A stretch of DNA of 5,161 nucleotides from Pseudomonadota bacterium (GTDB lineage Bacteria; Pseudomonadota; Alphaproteobacteria; Sphingomonadales; SMXR01). Location: the NCBI GenBank assembly GCA_022571175.1, contig JACZYI010000143.1:1-5161 (forward strand), in the 5' to 3' direction. This document shows positions 1-5,161 of the stretch, one piece after another. The translations under genes and the position numbers were made by a program. Numbering within the stretch: the first letter of the stretch is position 1; the number at the start of each line of letters is the position of its first letter. The notes beneath the pieces are model-generated. The model did not search any database. It saw only the letters and a list, made by a program, of their open reading frames with translations, and was not told where the DNA came from.

Positions 1-792
1 ATGGTTTTTGAACTGCGGCGATCCAAATTTTTGCCCAAGGACATTGCAAATAAAATCGCCAGAGACATGGAAGATGTGGCGGTCCCCTTTATGGAAGCCA
101 CGGAGATATTCTCGAACCGGGAGCTGGCCAAGCTTATTCCGGTCATCGCCGAACAAACCAGAATTTCCATTGCCCGACGTCCGAGCGTGTCTGAAGATGT
201 CTCAATGGCACTTGTGAAAATCGCTGGTGAAAAAGCAGTGACCCACCTTATTCGGAATCCAGGTGCGAAGCTTTCAGAGAATGCCTTTTCGACCATCCTT
301 GATCGCTTCAATTCCAGAACCAGAATGATGAATCAGCTTTCATCACGCATCGATTTGCCGCTTATAATTGTTGAACGTTTGGTTGATGTGGTCTCGAGCG
401 AATATCGCGTAGTGCTGGCCAAACATTATGATATCAGCACAATTGACGTGAGGAAATCCAGTGATCGTGCAAAGAGTATCTCGTTCGGCAAATTTCTCAA
501 GACAGCTGACGTGGCCAGAATTCGGTCTTATGTACGCGACTTAAAAAGCGCCGGAGAACTCAAACCACAATTGATAATGAATATGACCCGCGAGAGCAGT
601 CTACGGTTTTTTCGGATCGCCATGTCAGAACTTCTGAATATTCCACTCGAGAATGCTTCCGAGCTTCTGGATAAAGGGGGTGATGCGGGGTTGGAAAAAC
701 TCCTGCGCCGGGCGCTATTCCCATCCATTATTATTAAGCCCATGACTGAAATTATCACAAGCCTGCAAGCGCAATCACACAAAGCAGCCTGA
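1..792 (+). CDS. DUF2336 family protein, 5'-partial
   Basis: This is the C-terminal 263 residues of a DUF2336 protein, a mostly alphaproteobacterial all-helical family of unknown function. Visible family hallmarks are 'ARDMEDVAVPFMEATEIFS' near residues 20-38, 'ISIARRPSVSEDVSMALV' (55-72), then 'LIRNPGAKLSE' (83-93), 'SSRIDLPLIIVERLVDVVS' (114-132) and a C-terminal 'GLEKLLRRALFPS'. The repeated helical hairpins suggest an ARM/HEAT-like scaffold. No signal peptide or membrane segment is seen, so it is probably cytoplasmic. Family members as I recall them are around 350-400 residues with about 60-100 more residues before the 'LA-D-VA-P' motif. The ATG at base 1 is therefore probably an internal methionine and the real start lies left of the window. 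The gene ends in TGA and converges on the carboxypeptidase gene. Family call is confident; function is unknown. Confidence 0.85.
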   Translation: MVFELRRSKFLPKDIANKIARDMEDVAVPFMEATEIFSNRELAKLIPVIAEQTRISIARRPSVSEDVSMALVKIAGEKAVTHLIRNPGAKLSENAFSTILDRFNSRTRMMNQLSSRIDLPLIIVERLVDVVSSEYRVVLAKHYDISTIDVRKSSDRAKSISFGKFLKTADVARIRSYVRDLKSAGELKPQLIMNMTRESSLRFFRIAMSELLNIPLENASELLDKGGDAGLEKLLRRALFPSIIIKPMTEIITSLQAQSHKAA

Positions 793-801
793 ACTTATCC
801 G

Positions 802-1929
802 CTATAAACCAGTCAGGGTCAGGGAAAGAGCTTCAAGGCAGTCCTTGGCCAGCTGTCGGCATTTTTCTGGCGACCAACCGACTATAATATCTGGATTGTC
901 CGCATTATCCTTAAAGGGCATTTCGAGGGTCATAGCCGCACAGCCGAAAGATTCCGCGGTATAATCAGTGCATTTTCTCAAATCTGAACTCTCTGGCGGA
1001 TTAACGGGATAGCCATGGACGGTTTGGAATTCAGCGGCGACCCGGTCCAGTGTTTCCTGGAATAATTTGTATTTTTCCAATTGAGTCTGATCGAGCGAAG
1101 GAATGCTTTCAAATCCCGCCAGAAAATTATAGGGCAGTGCTTCATCTCCGTGGACGTCCATATGAAAATCGACACCGGTCTCATGCATTTTTCGCCGCAC
1201 CAGAAAGACTTCCGGGCTCTGATCCATGCTGGGCGCTGCCCAAGCCCGGTTTAAATTCATACCGGCAGCATTGGTCCTCAAGTGACCCCGGGTTGAACCG
1301 TCCGGGTTCATGTTGGGAATCACATATATGCGGCACTGATCCAGCAGAGTCCGCGCAATCTCATCATCCGCATCCAGCAAGCGATCAAACAAACCCTCCA
1401 TCCACCATTCCGCCATGGTCTCGCCGGGATGTTGGCGGGCGATAAACCAGATGTTGAATTTTTTGCTGGCGCCATCGCCGATAATCAGTAAATCCATATC
1501 CTGGCCATCCAGGGTCTGACCCAATATTTCGTGCTGCACATTCGGGTGCTGGCTGACTTTTTTGACCAGTGCCTGATGCCGCTCCATGGAGAATGGCACA
1601 AAATAGGCAAAACGAACCGCGTCACGGGTCACTTTATGGGAAAAAACCAACTCGCCATCGGCATAATCGGCATCAATGCGAACCCAGTTTTCGCCATCAT
1701 CGGTGACAACCGGACGATAACCAGACCAGCCCTCGGTATAGGACGCCCCGCCGGCATTGGTAATTCGCAATGTGACTTTTTGACCGGAAGCACCGGTGAG
1801 TTCAAAATAAAACCACTGATAGAAGTCGCTCTGGTGGTCTTTTCGAATTTGCAGCCGAATATTTGAAGGGTCATCCAGACTCTCTACAATGATATTACCA
1901 CCATCAAAATTGCTCTTGATCTGCATCAT
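802..1929 (-). CDS. M14 family zinc carboxypeptidase, cytosolic carboxypeptidase (CCP)-like
   Basis: A complete 375-residue metallocarboxypeptidase expected to remove C-terminal residues from a peptide or amidated substrate. Residues 1 to about 120 resemble the beta-sandwich N-domain of CCP enzymes: 'FDGGNI' near the start, 'WFYFEL' at 39-44, 'FAYFVPFS' at 107-114. The catalytic domain follows. Zinc ligands are H167 and E170 in 'RQHPGE' and H260 in 'DVHGDE'. R218 after 'NPDG' and N227-R228 in 'NLNR' match the substrate-carboxylate-binding residues of M14 enzymes. E336 in 'TLEMPF' is the catalytic glutamate. All key residues are present, so it should be active. No signal peptide is seen, so it is likely cytoplasmic. 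Length fits bacterial CCP-like proteins, whose natural substrates are largely unknown; tubulin deglutamylation applies only to the eukaryotic relatives. It is the second gene of an operon, 14 bp after the transporter. Two adjacent ATGs (1929 and 1926) compete as the start. Confidence 0.93.
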   Translation of the reverse strand: MMQIKSNFDGGNIIVESLDDPSNIRLQIRKDHQSDFYQWFYFELTGASGQKVTLRITNAGGASYTEGWSGYRPVVTDDGENWVRIDADYADGELVFSHKVTRDAVRFAYFVPFSMERHQALVKKVSQHPNVQHEILGQTLDGQDMDLLIIGDGASKKFNIWFIARQHPGETMAEWWMEGLFDRLLDADDEIARTLLDQCRIYVIPNMNPDGSTRGHLRTNAAGMNLNRAWAAPSMDQSPEVFLVRRKMHETGVDFHMDVHGDEALPYNFLAGFESIPSLDQTQLEKYKLFQETLDRVAAEFQTVHGYPVNPPESSDLRKCTDYTAESFGCAAMTLEMPFKDNADNPDIIVGWSPEKCRQLAKDCLEALSLTLTGL

Positions 1930-1932
1930 TAT

Positions 1933-1936
1933 CTCC
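1933..1936 (-). promoter_or_regulatory. Shine-Dalgarno of the M14 carboxypeptidase gene
   Basis: GGAG on the minus strand lies 3 nt before the ATG at 1929 and 6 nt before the next ATG at 1926. The longer spacing is closer to the usual optimum, so the second ATG (giving 374 residues) may be the start actually used. The site sits inside the 14-bp gap after the transporter stop codon, which fits coupled translation within one transcript. Confidence 0.6.
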
Positions 1937-1943
1937 GGCGTAT

Positions 1944-3293
1944 TTAAGCGTTCCAGCTTTCTGCCTCACGCAAGGCTCGATTATAGGGTTTTAGGGCAAA
2001 TATCAGGATGATGGCGGCAGCCGGGATGGAAACCAGCGCTGTCAGGCTCAAAGACCAGTTCAGCAGCATGGGATCCTGGAATAAAAAGTCGGTAAAGGCT
2101 GCCGTTATCGAGGGTCCGAACCCCAATCCAATTATATTGATAGTGAACAAATAGGTGGCTGTCACAAAACCGCGCATTTCATTGGGTGTCACCAATTGCA
2201 AGATAGCCGCCGTTATCCCGTAGGGCATGCCGGTCATAAGTGCGGTTACTGCCAGCATGGCAAAAGATCCCTCAACCGAGGTGATATGGGGTTGGATAAA
2301 GGCGAAGGGGAACATGATGGTCATGGCCCCGATGATGATTGCCAGTTTGGCATGCCTGACGCCTCGCGCTTCCAGCTTGTCCGACAGCATACCAGCCATA
2401 ATCACGCCACCGCCCGAACCGACGAGCACGATAAAACCATAAATATAGGCAACGTCACTGCGGGTCATATCGAACAGGCGAATGTAAAATTCAGGCATCC
2501 ATGAGGCGGAGGCATAACCAAAGAGGGTGTGAAAACCGAGAGCGATGAATATGGGTAAATAGAGACTCTTTCGCTGCCAGAGAAAGGCAAAGGAATCGGA
2601 GAGGGGAATGACGCTTCCTTCTTCTTTTAACCTGCCACGGCGTTTGGGTTCCTTAATCGACCAGACCAGAAGTACAAACAGGATGCCCGGCAGACCAACG
2701 ATGATGAAAGTGAGTTGCCAGGCAGCAATTTCACCCACCAGTGGCAGTATAACCTGACCGGCCCCGGCAACCCAGTCTATGACCAGTCCGCCAAAAATAA
2801 ACGCCAGGCCCGAGCCCACATAGACGCCCATGAAATAAACGCTCAGGGCGGTGGCCAGCTTGTGGCGGGGAAAATAATCACTGATCATGGAATAGGCCGC
2901 AGGTGACAAGGCCGCTTCGCCCACTCCCACCCCCATTCGTGCCAGAAAGAGCTGGGTATAATTGCGGGCCAGGCCGCAGACGACGGTCATAAAGCTCCAA
3001 ATGGCAACGCCCGTGGCGATAATGATTTTACGGCTTTTCCGGTCCGCCAGCCGACCAAGCGGTATGCCCAAGATGGTATAAAACAGGGCAAAGGCCATGC
3101 CCTGAAGCAGGCTGATCTCAAAATCCGAGATTCCCATGTCATCCTTGATCGGTCCCACCAGCAGACTGATAATTTGCCGGTCCACAAAGGAAAGTGTGTA
3201 GGTGGCCGTCAGGACCATAACCACATACCAGGCATAACGAAGCGAAGGCTCGCTGGTTTTTACAATTTCTGTCCGTGCTGCCTCATCAGCCAT
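1944..3293 (-). CDS. Spinster-like MFS transporter
   Basis: A complete 449-residue inner-membrane protein of the major facilitator superfamily with about 12 hydrophobic helices. A hydrophilic cytoplasmic stretch (about 213-243, 'KEPKRRGRLKEEG') lies between the two six-helix halves. The loop 2-3 motif A is clear at residues 80-89 ('GRLADRKSRK'). Helix 1 carries 'FVDRQ' (D38, R39). Helix 4 carries 'ARMGVGVGEAALSPAAYSMI' (R119, E126), the signature of spinster (Spns) transporters. From memory, the structurally studied Spns homologue of Hyphomonas neptunium has Asp41, Arg122 and Glu129 at these places, a uniform offset of three. Eukaryotic Spns proteins move sphingosine-1-phosphate and lysolipids; the substrate of this bacterial member cannot be read from sequence. 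The start ATG follows AAGGG with about 10 nt spacing. It is first in an operon with the carboxypeptidase. Family is confident, substrate unknown. Confidence 0.92.
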   Translation of the reverse strand: MADEAARTEIVKTSEPSLRYAWYVVMVLTATYTLSFVDRQIISLLVGPIKDDMGISDFEISLLQGMAFALFYTILGIPLGRLADRKSRKIIIATGVAIWSFMTVVCGLARNYTQLFLARMGVGVGEAALSPAAYSMISDYFPRHKLATALSVYFMGVYVGSGLAFIFGGLVIDWVAGAGQVILPLVGEIAAWQLTFIIVGLPGILFVLLVWSIKEPKRRGRLKEEGSVIPLSDSFAFLWQRKSLYLPIFIALGFHTLFGYASASWMPEFYIRLFDMTRSDVAYIYGFIVLVGSGGGVIMAGMLSDKLEARGVRHAKLAIIIGAMTIMFPFAFIQPHITSVEGSFAMLAVTALMTGMPYGITAAILQLVTPNEMRGFVTATYLFTINIIGLGFGPSITAAFTDFLFQDPMLLNWSLSLTALVSIPAAAIILIFALKPYNRALREAESWNA

Positions 3294-3563
3294 TAGTATA
3301 TTGCCCTTTGGAAAATAGCTTGGTGAAAATGGCCCGGCGAATTTATCCCGCCGGACCTTGCTATGGTGCAGGGCATTTGTCCAGCGGCAAGGCCGTCACT
3401 GCTTATGCAGTGTGGAGCATCAGGGGCGTTTGAACGATAGCAAAAAAAGACCAAGGGCATTGAGTTCAGCGGGGGTGGGTTCCTTGCGGTTGGTGAGGGA
3501 TGCGTAGCTTTGGGTTGAGGAGAATATCAGACTATCGTCACTGCCCGCATTCCGGCCTTGAAA
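3294..3563. other. Intergenic region / probable leader of the transporter operon
   Basis: No recognised gene lies between the transporter start and the terminator hairpin, so the promoter of the leftward operon should be here; I find no convincing -35/-10 pair. Small inverted repeats are visible. CCGGCG (3334-3339) pairs with CGCCGG (3349-3354). CCTTGC (3356-3361) pairs with GCAAGG (3387-3392). CACTGC (3397-3402) pairs with GCAGTG (3407-3412) around a TTAT loop. They could fold in the leader RNA, but they match no riboswitch I know. A 54-codon open frame on the minus strand (TTG 3584 to TGA 3420) looks coding-like, with 'NRKEPTPAELNALGLFLL' near its end, but has no recognised homologue and starts inside the hairpin loop. 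Its right part, around 3536-3560, resembles the GC-rich dispersed repeats found between alphaproteobacterial genes; this last point is an impression only. Confidence 0.4.
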
Positions 3564-3605
3564 CTTTGGGGTTAGCGGGATCAAGTGCTCCCGCTAACCC
3601 CAAAG
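3564..3605 (-). terminator. Perfect 17-bp hairpin, probable terminator of the small membrane protein gene
   Basis: The arms 3564-3580 and 3589-3605 are perfect inverted copies (CTTTGGGGTTAGCGGGA) around an 8-nt loop. The stem begins 6 nt after the TAA of the leftward membrane-protein gene, the usual place for its terminator. The minus-strand tract after the stem is only TTTC, so it is weak as an intrinsic terminator in that direction. On the plus strand the stem is followed by ATATTTTT, a better U-tract, so it may act in both directions. No plus-strand gene is seen just before it. The stem insulates the transporter operon from read-through. Confidence 0.7.
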
Positions 3606-3611
3606 ATATTT

Positions 3612-3914
3612 TTAATCAGGTTTTCGGTTTTTGATTTTTCGGAAAGCCAATTCGCTTAACCAGATGACCAGCTGCCAGAAAATTGCAGATAATGTGAACC
3701 AAACCATAAAACCGTAGGGGATTCTCAGAAAAGTTCCAAGTGACGCACCGTAGAATACAACACTGATTATATTGAACAAAACCAGCGAAATAAATACGTT
3801 TAGAGCGATATTCAGGAAATGGCGATTAGACCAATAGCGCAAAATAATTGCGACCAATATAGTTAATCCAAAAATTTGCAGGAGCGCCTGAACAACCATT
3901 AAACCTTGGTTCAT
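3612..3914 (-). CDS. Small three-helix membrane protein, function unknown
   Basis: A 100-residue hydrophobic protein that I do not recognise. Three likely membrane helices are visible: about residues 5-27 ('FGLTILVAIIL'), 33-57 ('ALNVFISLVLFNIISVVFYG') and 66-91 ('FMVWFTLSAIFWQLVIWL'). Short basic segments follow helix 1 ('RYWSNRH') and close the protein ('RKIKNRKPD'), which suggests the C-terminus is cytoplasmic. It has no catalytic motif and is too short for a complete ordinary transporter. The ATG follows GAGGT with good spacing, and a strong hairpin follows the stop, so this is probably a real, separately terminated gene. It is visibly AT-richer than the transporter and carboxypeptidase genes. 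Upstream on the same strand is the phospholipase A2-like gene, ending 101 bp away. Gene likely real; role unknown. Confidence 0.7.
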   Translation of the reverse strand: MNQGLMVVQALLQIFGLTILVAIILRYWSNRHFLNIALNVFISLVLFNIISVVFYGASLGTFLRIPYGFMVWFTLSAIFWQLVIWLSELAFRKIKNRKPD

Positions 3915-3918
3915 GTAG

Positions 3919-3923
3919 ACCTC
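3919..3923 (-). promoter_or_regulatory. Shine-Dalgarno of the small membrane protein gene
   Basis: GAGGT on the minus strand lies 4 nt before the ATG at 3914. It supports that methionine over the one at residue 6 and is the best evidence, with the hairpin after the stop, that this short unrecognised frame is translated. Confidence 0.65.
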
Positions 3924-3939
3924 AATTCGAGTTTCCTAA

Positions 3940-3975
3940 CCCGGGACAGTCAACTTTGCTGCCTGACCACCCGGG
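3940..3975. repeat. Interrupted inverted repeat with paired CCCGGG sites
   Basis: CCCGGG (3940-3945) and CCCGGG (3970-3975) flank GTCA (3949-3952) and TGAC (3964-3967), giving a stem of 6 + 4 bp with a small internal loop and an 11-nt apical loop. It lies in the 101-bp gap between the phospholipase A2-like and membrane-protein genes. It has no U-tract on the minus strand, so it is not an obvious terminator. It could be an operator-like or RNA-folding element, or chance. Confidence 0.35.
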
Positions 3976-4015
3976 AAAATATTACAGTTCAGGATTGGTA
4001 TCGTCCAAATATATT

Positions 4016-4375
4016 CTATTCGCTTTTGTTGCGCTCAGTGAGTGCCTGTTCCTGCGCATTTTTGTACGCCTCGTCTCCATGCTCTTGCAACGCGTCAAAA
4101 TAAGTTTCTGCCACCCACTCACACCATGTTTTTCGAAGGGCCTTTTCCCATGGCCCTTCGGCAATGGCTACATATGCGGGACATAGATTGAGCAATTCCT
4201 GTCGTAGCAATTCATCGGCTTCATCCTTGGGGAAACCCAGCGTGGCATATCGCTCATCATGGGCCTCGCAAGCTGGCCTTAAGTCTAAACTTCCAATCTG
4301 ATCGGGAATGAGTCTTGATAAAAGTTGATTTCCCTCCGGGTAAGCAGCGACGGCTCTTCGGTCTGGCCTTGCCAA
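4016..4375 (-). CDS. Small phospholipase A2-like protein (TTG start; possibly atypical or decaying)
   Basis: A 119-residue frame with the prokaryotic phospholipase A2-like pattern 'ACEAHDERYATLG' (C36, H39, D40, Y43), then 'KDEADELL' (D54), C65, and a C-terminal 'YFDALQEHGDEAYKNAQEQA' typical of that group. In PLA2 enzymes His-Asp in this motif gives the catalytic His and a calcium-binding Asp, and the later Asp completes the catalytic dyad; H39, D40 and D54 fit those roles. The cysteine usual in 'HD-x-C-Y' is R42, and its usual partner just before the second Asp is A53, so one conserved disulfide is absent; C36 and C65 could still pair. There is no signal peptide. No ATG or GTG gives a usable start; TTG at 4375 is the best candidate, with a poor ribosome site, just after the rpsU terminator. 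Codons and motifs look coding. Activity, start and family are all tentative. Confidence 0.55.
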   Translation of the reverse strand: MARPDRRAVAAYPEGNQLLSRLIPDQIGSLDLRPACEAHDERYATLGFPKDEADELLRQELLNLCPAYVAIAEGPWEKALRKTWCEWVAETYFDALQEHGDEAYKNAQEQALTERNKSE

Positions 4376-4384
4376 GTAGCCCGG

Positions 4385-4411
4385 AAAATAAAAAGCCGCG
4401 CTATGGCGGCT
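4385..4411 (-). terminator. Rho-independent terminator of rpsU
   Basis: On the minus strand AGCCGC and GCGGCT (4411-4406 and 4399-4394) form a 6-bp GC-rich stem with a 6-nt loop, followed directly by TTTTTATTTT-type sequence down to 4385. It lies 26 nt after the rpsU stop codon and is a textbook intrinsic terminator. It should separate rpsU transcription from the phospholipase A2-like frame, which would then need its own promoter or read-through. Confidence 0.88.
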
Positions 4412-4436
4412 AAAAGAGGATAAAGAAAATCAGATT

Positions 4437-4649
4437 TTAATGCTGTTGACCGCCATCTCGCTCAATGCGTTTACGGTCCAGCTTGCGGGCGCGCCTGATG
4501 GCGGCTGCCTGCATACGGGCGCGTCGTTCACTGGGTTTTTCATAAAAACGACGCATTTTCATTTCACGGTAAACACCTTCACGCTGGAGCTTCTTTTTCA
4601 AGGCCCGGAGCGCCTGGTCCACATTGTTATCTCTTACCGTTACCAGCAT
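4437..4649 (-). CDS. rpsU: 30S ribosomal protein S21
   Basis: A complete 70-residue, very basic protein of the small ribosomal subunit, which in bacteria assists the pairing of mRNA with the 3' end of 16S rRNA during initiation. The S21 pattern is unmistakable: 'VRDNNVDQALRALKKKLQREG' (about residues 5-25), 'MKMRRFYEKPSERRAR' (29-44), then an arginine/lysine-rich helix ending 'RKRIERDGGQQH'. The frame is open to an ATG at 4688, but that would add 13 residues ('MGSFIPLSRNETI') that S21 proteins lack, so the ATG at 4649 is chosen. It is preceded by GAG at 6 nt and AGGA at 11 nt. The gene stands alone between its own terminator and a divergent COQ9-family gene. Confidence 0.96.
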   Translation of the reverse strand: MLVTVRDNNVDQALRALKKKLQREGVYREMKMRRFYEKPSERRARMQAAAIRRARKLDRKRIERDGGQQH

Positions 4650-4848
4650 TATCGTCTCATTCCTGCTTAAGGGTATAAAGGAACCCACAAATCACGCCTC
4701 CCTGATGAGGCCGCGCGTTCATATCAGACCGGTCCCCATAAGCAAAGCCTTTTTTGGCCAATGCCGGGCCATGATGCAGTCAAAAAATTAAAGAGTCCGA
4801 TAATTACCGCAAATTTGGTATAGGGGGCAGATAGCAGGATGAATTCTA
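4650..4848. promoter_or_regulatory. Divergent promoter region between rpsU and the COQ9-family gene
   Basis: Both neighbours read away from this 199-bp gap, so each should have its promoter here. A possible -10 for the rightward gene is GATAAT at 4799-4804, without a good -35 at 17-18 bp. TATGAA on the minus strand, about 16 bp after TTGCTT, is an equally weak candidate for rpsU. A short inverted repeat, TGGCC (4755-4759) with GGCCA (4767-4771), borders a run of T. That both promoters are present is inferred from gene orientation; the exact sites are not assigned. Confidence 0.5.
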
Positions 4849-5161
4849 ATGGCCAGAAAAAAACAGAAATCACCGGACGAAATGCGCGGCCCTATATTGG
4901 ATGCGGTTCTGCCGCACGTTGCCTTTGATGGCTGGAGCGAAAAAGCCATCAAGATCGCCGCCGATGAACTGGGCATCACTCGTGCTTTTATCAAACTGTC
5001 CTTTCCGGGAGGAGCGGCGGAAATGGTTGGGCTCTTGATGACCCGGACCGACGACGCCATGCTCAAAAAGCTGAAAAGAAAAAAGCTCGCGGACATGCGC
5101 ATTCGCGACCGCATACGCACCTGTGTCATGACCCGCATTTTATGCCATGAAAATGAAAAGG
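4849..5161 (+). CDS. coq9: COQ9 family ubiquinone biosynthesis protein, 3'-partial
   Basis: The first 104 residues of a COQ9-family protein. COQ9 is a lipid-binding protein with a TetR-like helical fold that, in the mitochondrial case, presents ubiquinone precursors to the hydroxylase COQ7. In Alphaproteobacteria the homologue is presumed to support the same pathway. The diagnostic segments are 'ILDAVLPHVAFDGWSEKAI' (about 16-34), 'AADELGI' (37-43), the 'SFPGGAAEMVGLL' block (51-63, with the family F-P-G-G at 52-55) and 'ADMRIRDRIRT' (81-91). The lysine-rich start ('MARKKQKS') is not a signal peptide. The ATG at 4849 is chosen because an in-frame TGA lies only 9 nt upstream and AGGA precedes it at about 9 nt. 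The rest of the gene lies right of the window. Confidence 0.9.
   Translation, partial: MARKKQKSPDEMRGPILDAVLPHVAFDGWSEKAIKIAADELGITRAFIKLSFPGGAAEMVGLLMTRTDDAMLKKLKRKKLADMRIRDRIRTCVMTRILCHENEK

Noticed and set aside
1050..1866. Plus-strand open frames of 131 and 111 codons opposite the carboxypeptidase
   Set aside because: They lie antisense to a gene with a complete set of catalytic residues and show no recognisable protein pattern; they are shadows of it.
2196..2906. Plus-strand open frames opposite the MFS transporter
   Set aside because: Rich in His, Gly and Asp runs produced by reading transmembrane codons backwards; no family pattern.
3295..3300. TATACT just before the transporter ATG as a -10 box
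   Set aside because: It sits one base before the start codon, so transcription would start inside the coding region; no -35 partner.
3925..3953. TTGACT, 17 bp, TCGAAT on the minus strand as a promoter of the small membrane protein
   Set aside because: Good -35 and spacing but a poor -10, and transcription would begin at or inside the Shine-Dalgarno, leaving too short a leader.
4134..4160. Perfect 9-bp inverted repeat (CGAAGGGCC / GGCCCTTCG) inside the PLA2-like gene
   Set aside because: No U-tract on either strand, and a 9-bp repeat with a short loop is expected about this often by chance in a window of this size.
3906..4186. Plus-strand open frames of 65 and 76 codons opposite the PLA2-like gene
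   Set aside because: The minus-strand frame carries a recognisable motif; these do not and have no ribosome-binding site.
4650..4688. Longer rpsU starting at the ATG at 4688 (83 residues)
   Set aside because: The extra 13 residues do not belong to S21, and the ATG at 4649 begins the conserved protein with an acceptable ribosome-binding site.
4755..4771. TGGCC/GGCCA hairpin next to a T-run in the rpsU-COQ9 gap as a terminator
   Set aside because: The T-run precedes the stem on the plus strand and gives an A-run after it on the minus strand, so it cannot act as an intrinsic terminator either way.
4788..5138. Minus-strand 116-codon frame opposite the COQ9-family gene
   Set aside because: Serine/methionine-rich shadow of a clearly recognised gene.

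Overview
The window looks like an ordinary chromosomal stretch of an alphaproteobacterium of moderate GC. The evidence is a DUF2336 protein (a family I know essentially from Alphaproteobacteria), a COQ9-family ubiquinone-biosynthesis protein, an alphaproteobacterial-type ribosomal protein S21 and a spinster-type MFS transporter. I cannot name a genus from this much sequence.

Layout. A DUF2336 protein (1-792, +), probably cut at its N-terminus by the window edge, converges on a two-gene leftward operon with 9 bp between the stop codons. That operon is a spinster-like MFS transporter (3293 to 1944, -) followed 14 bp later by an M14 metallocarboxypeptidase of the cytosolic-carboxypeptidase type (1929 to 802, -). 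Upstream of the transporter lies a 318-bp gap (3294-3611) with several hairpins and a coding-like 54-codon frame. It ends at a perfect 17-bp stem that probably terminates the next leftward gene.

The right half holds a 100-residue three-helix membrane protein (3914 to 3612, -) and a small protein with a phospholipase A2-like Cys/His-Asp/Tyr motif (4375 to 4016, -; TTG start, weakly supported). Next come the rho-independent terminator of rpsU, rpsU itself (4649 to 4437, -), and a divergently transcribed COQ9-family gene (4849 to window end, +) cut off at the right edge.

How the genes may relate. The transporter and carboxypeptidase are very probably co-transcribed and may handle a shared amphipathic or amino-acid-conjugated substrate, but that is inference. 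The phospholipase-like gene and the small membrane protein share a strand, and the first has features of an atypical or decaying gene. rpsU and COQ9 are housekeeping genes. I see no CRISPR array, insertion sequence, tRNA, rRNA or attachment site. The least explained parts are the phospholipase A2-like/membrane-protein pair and the 3.3-3.6 kb gap; nothing here amounts to a clear new system.
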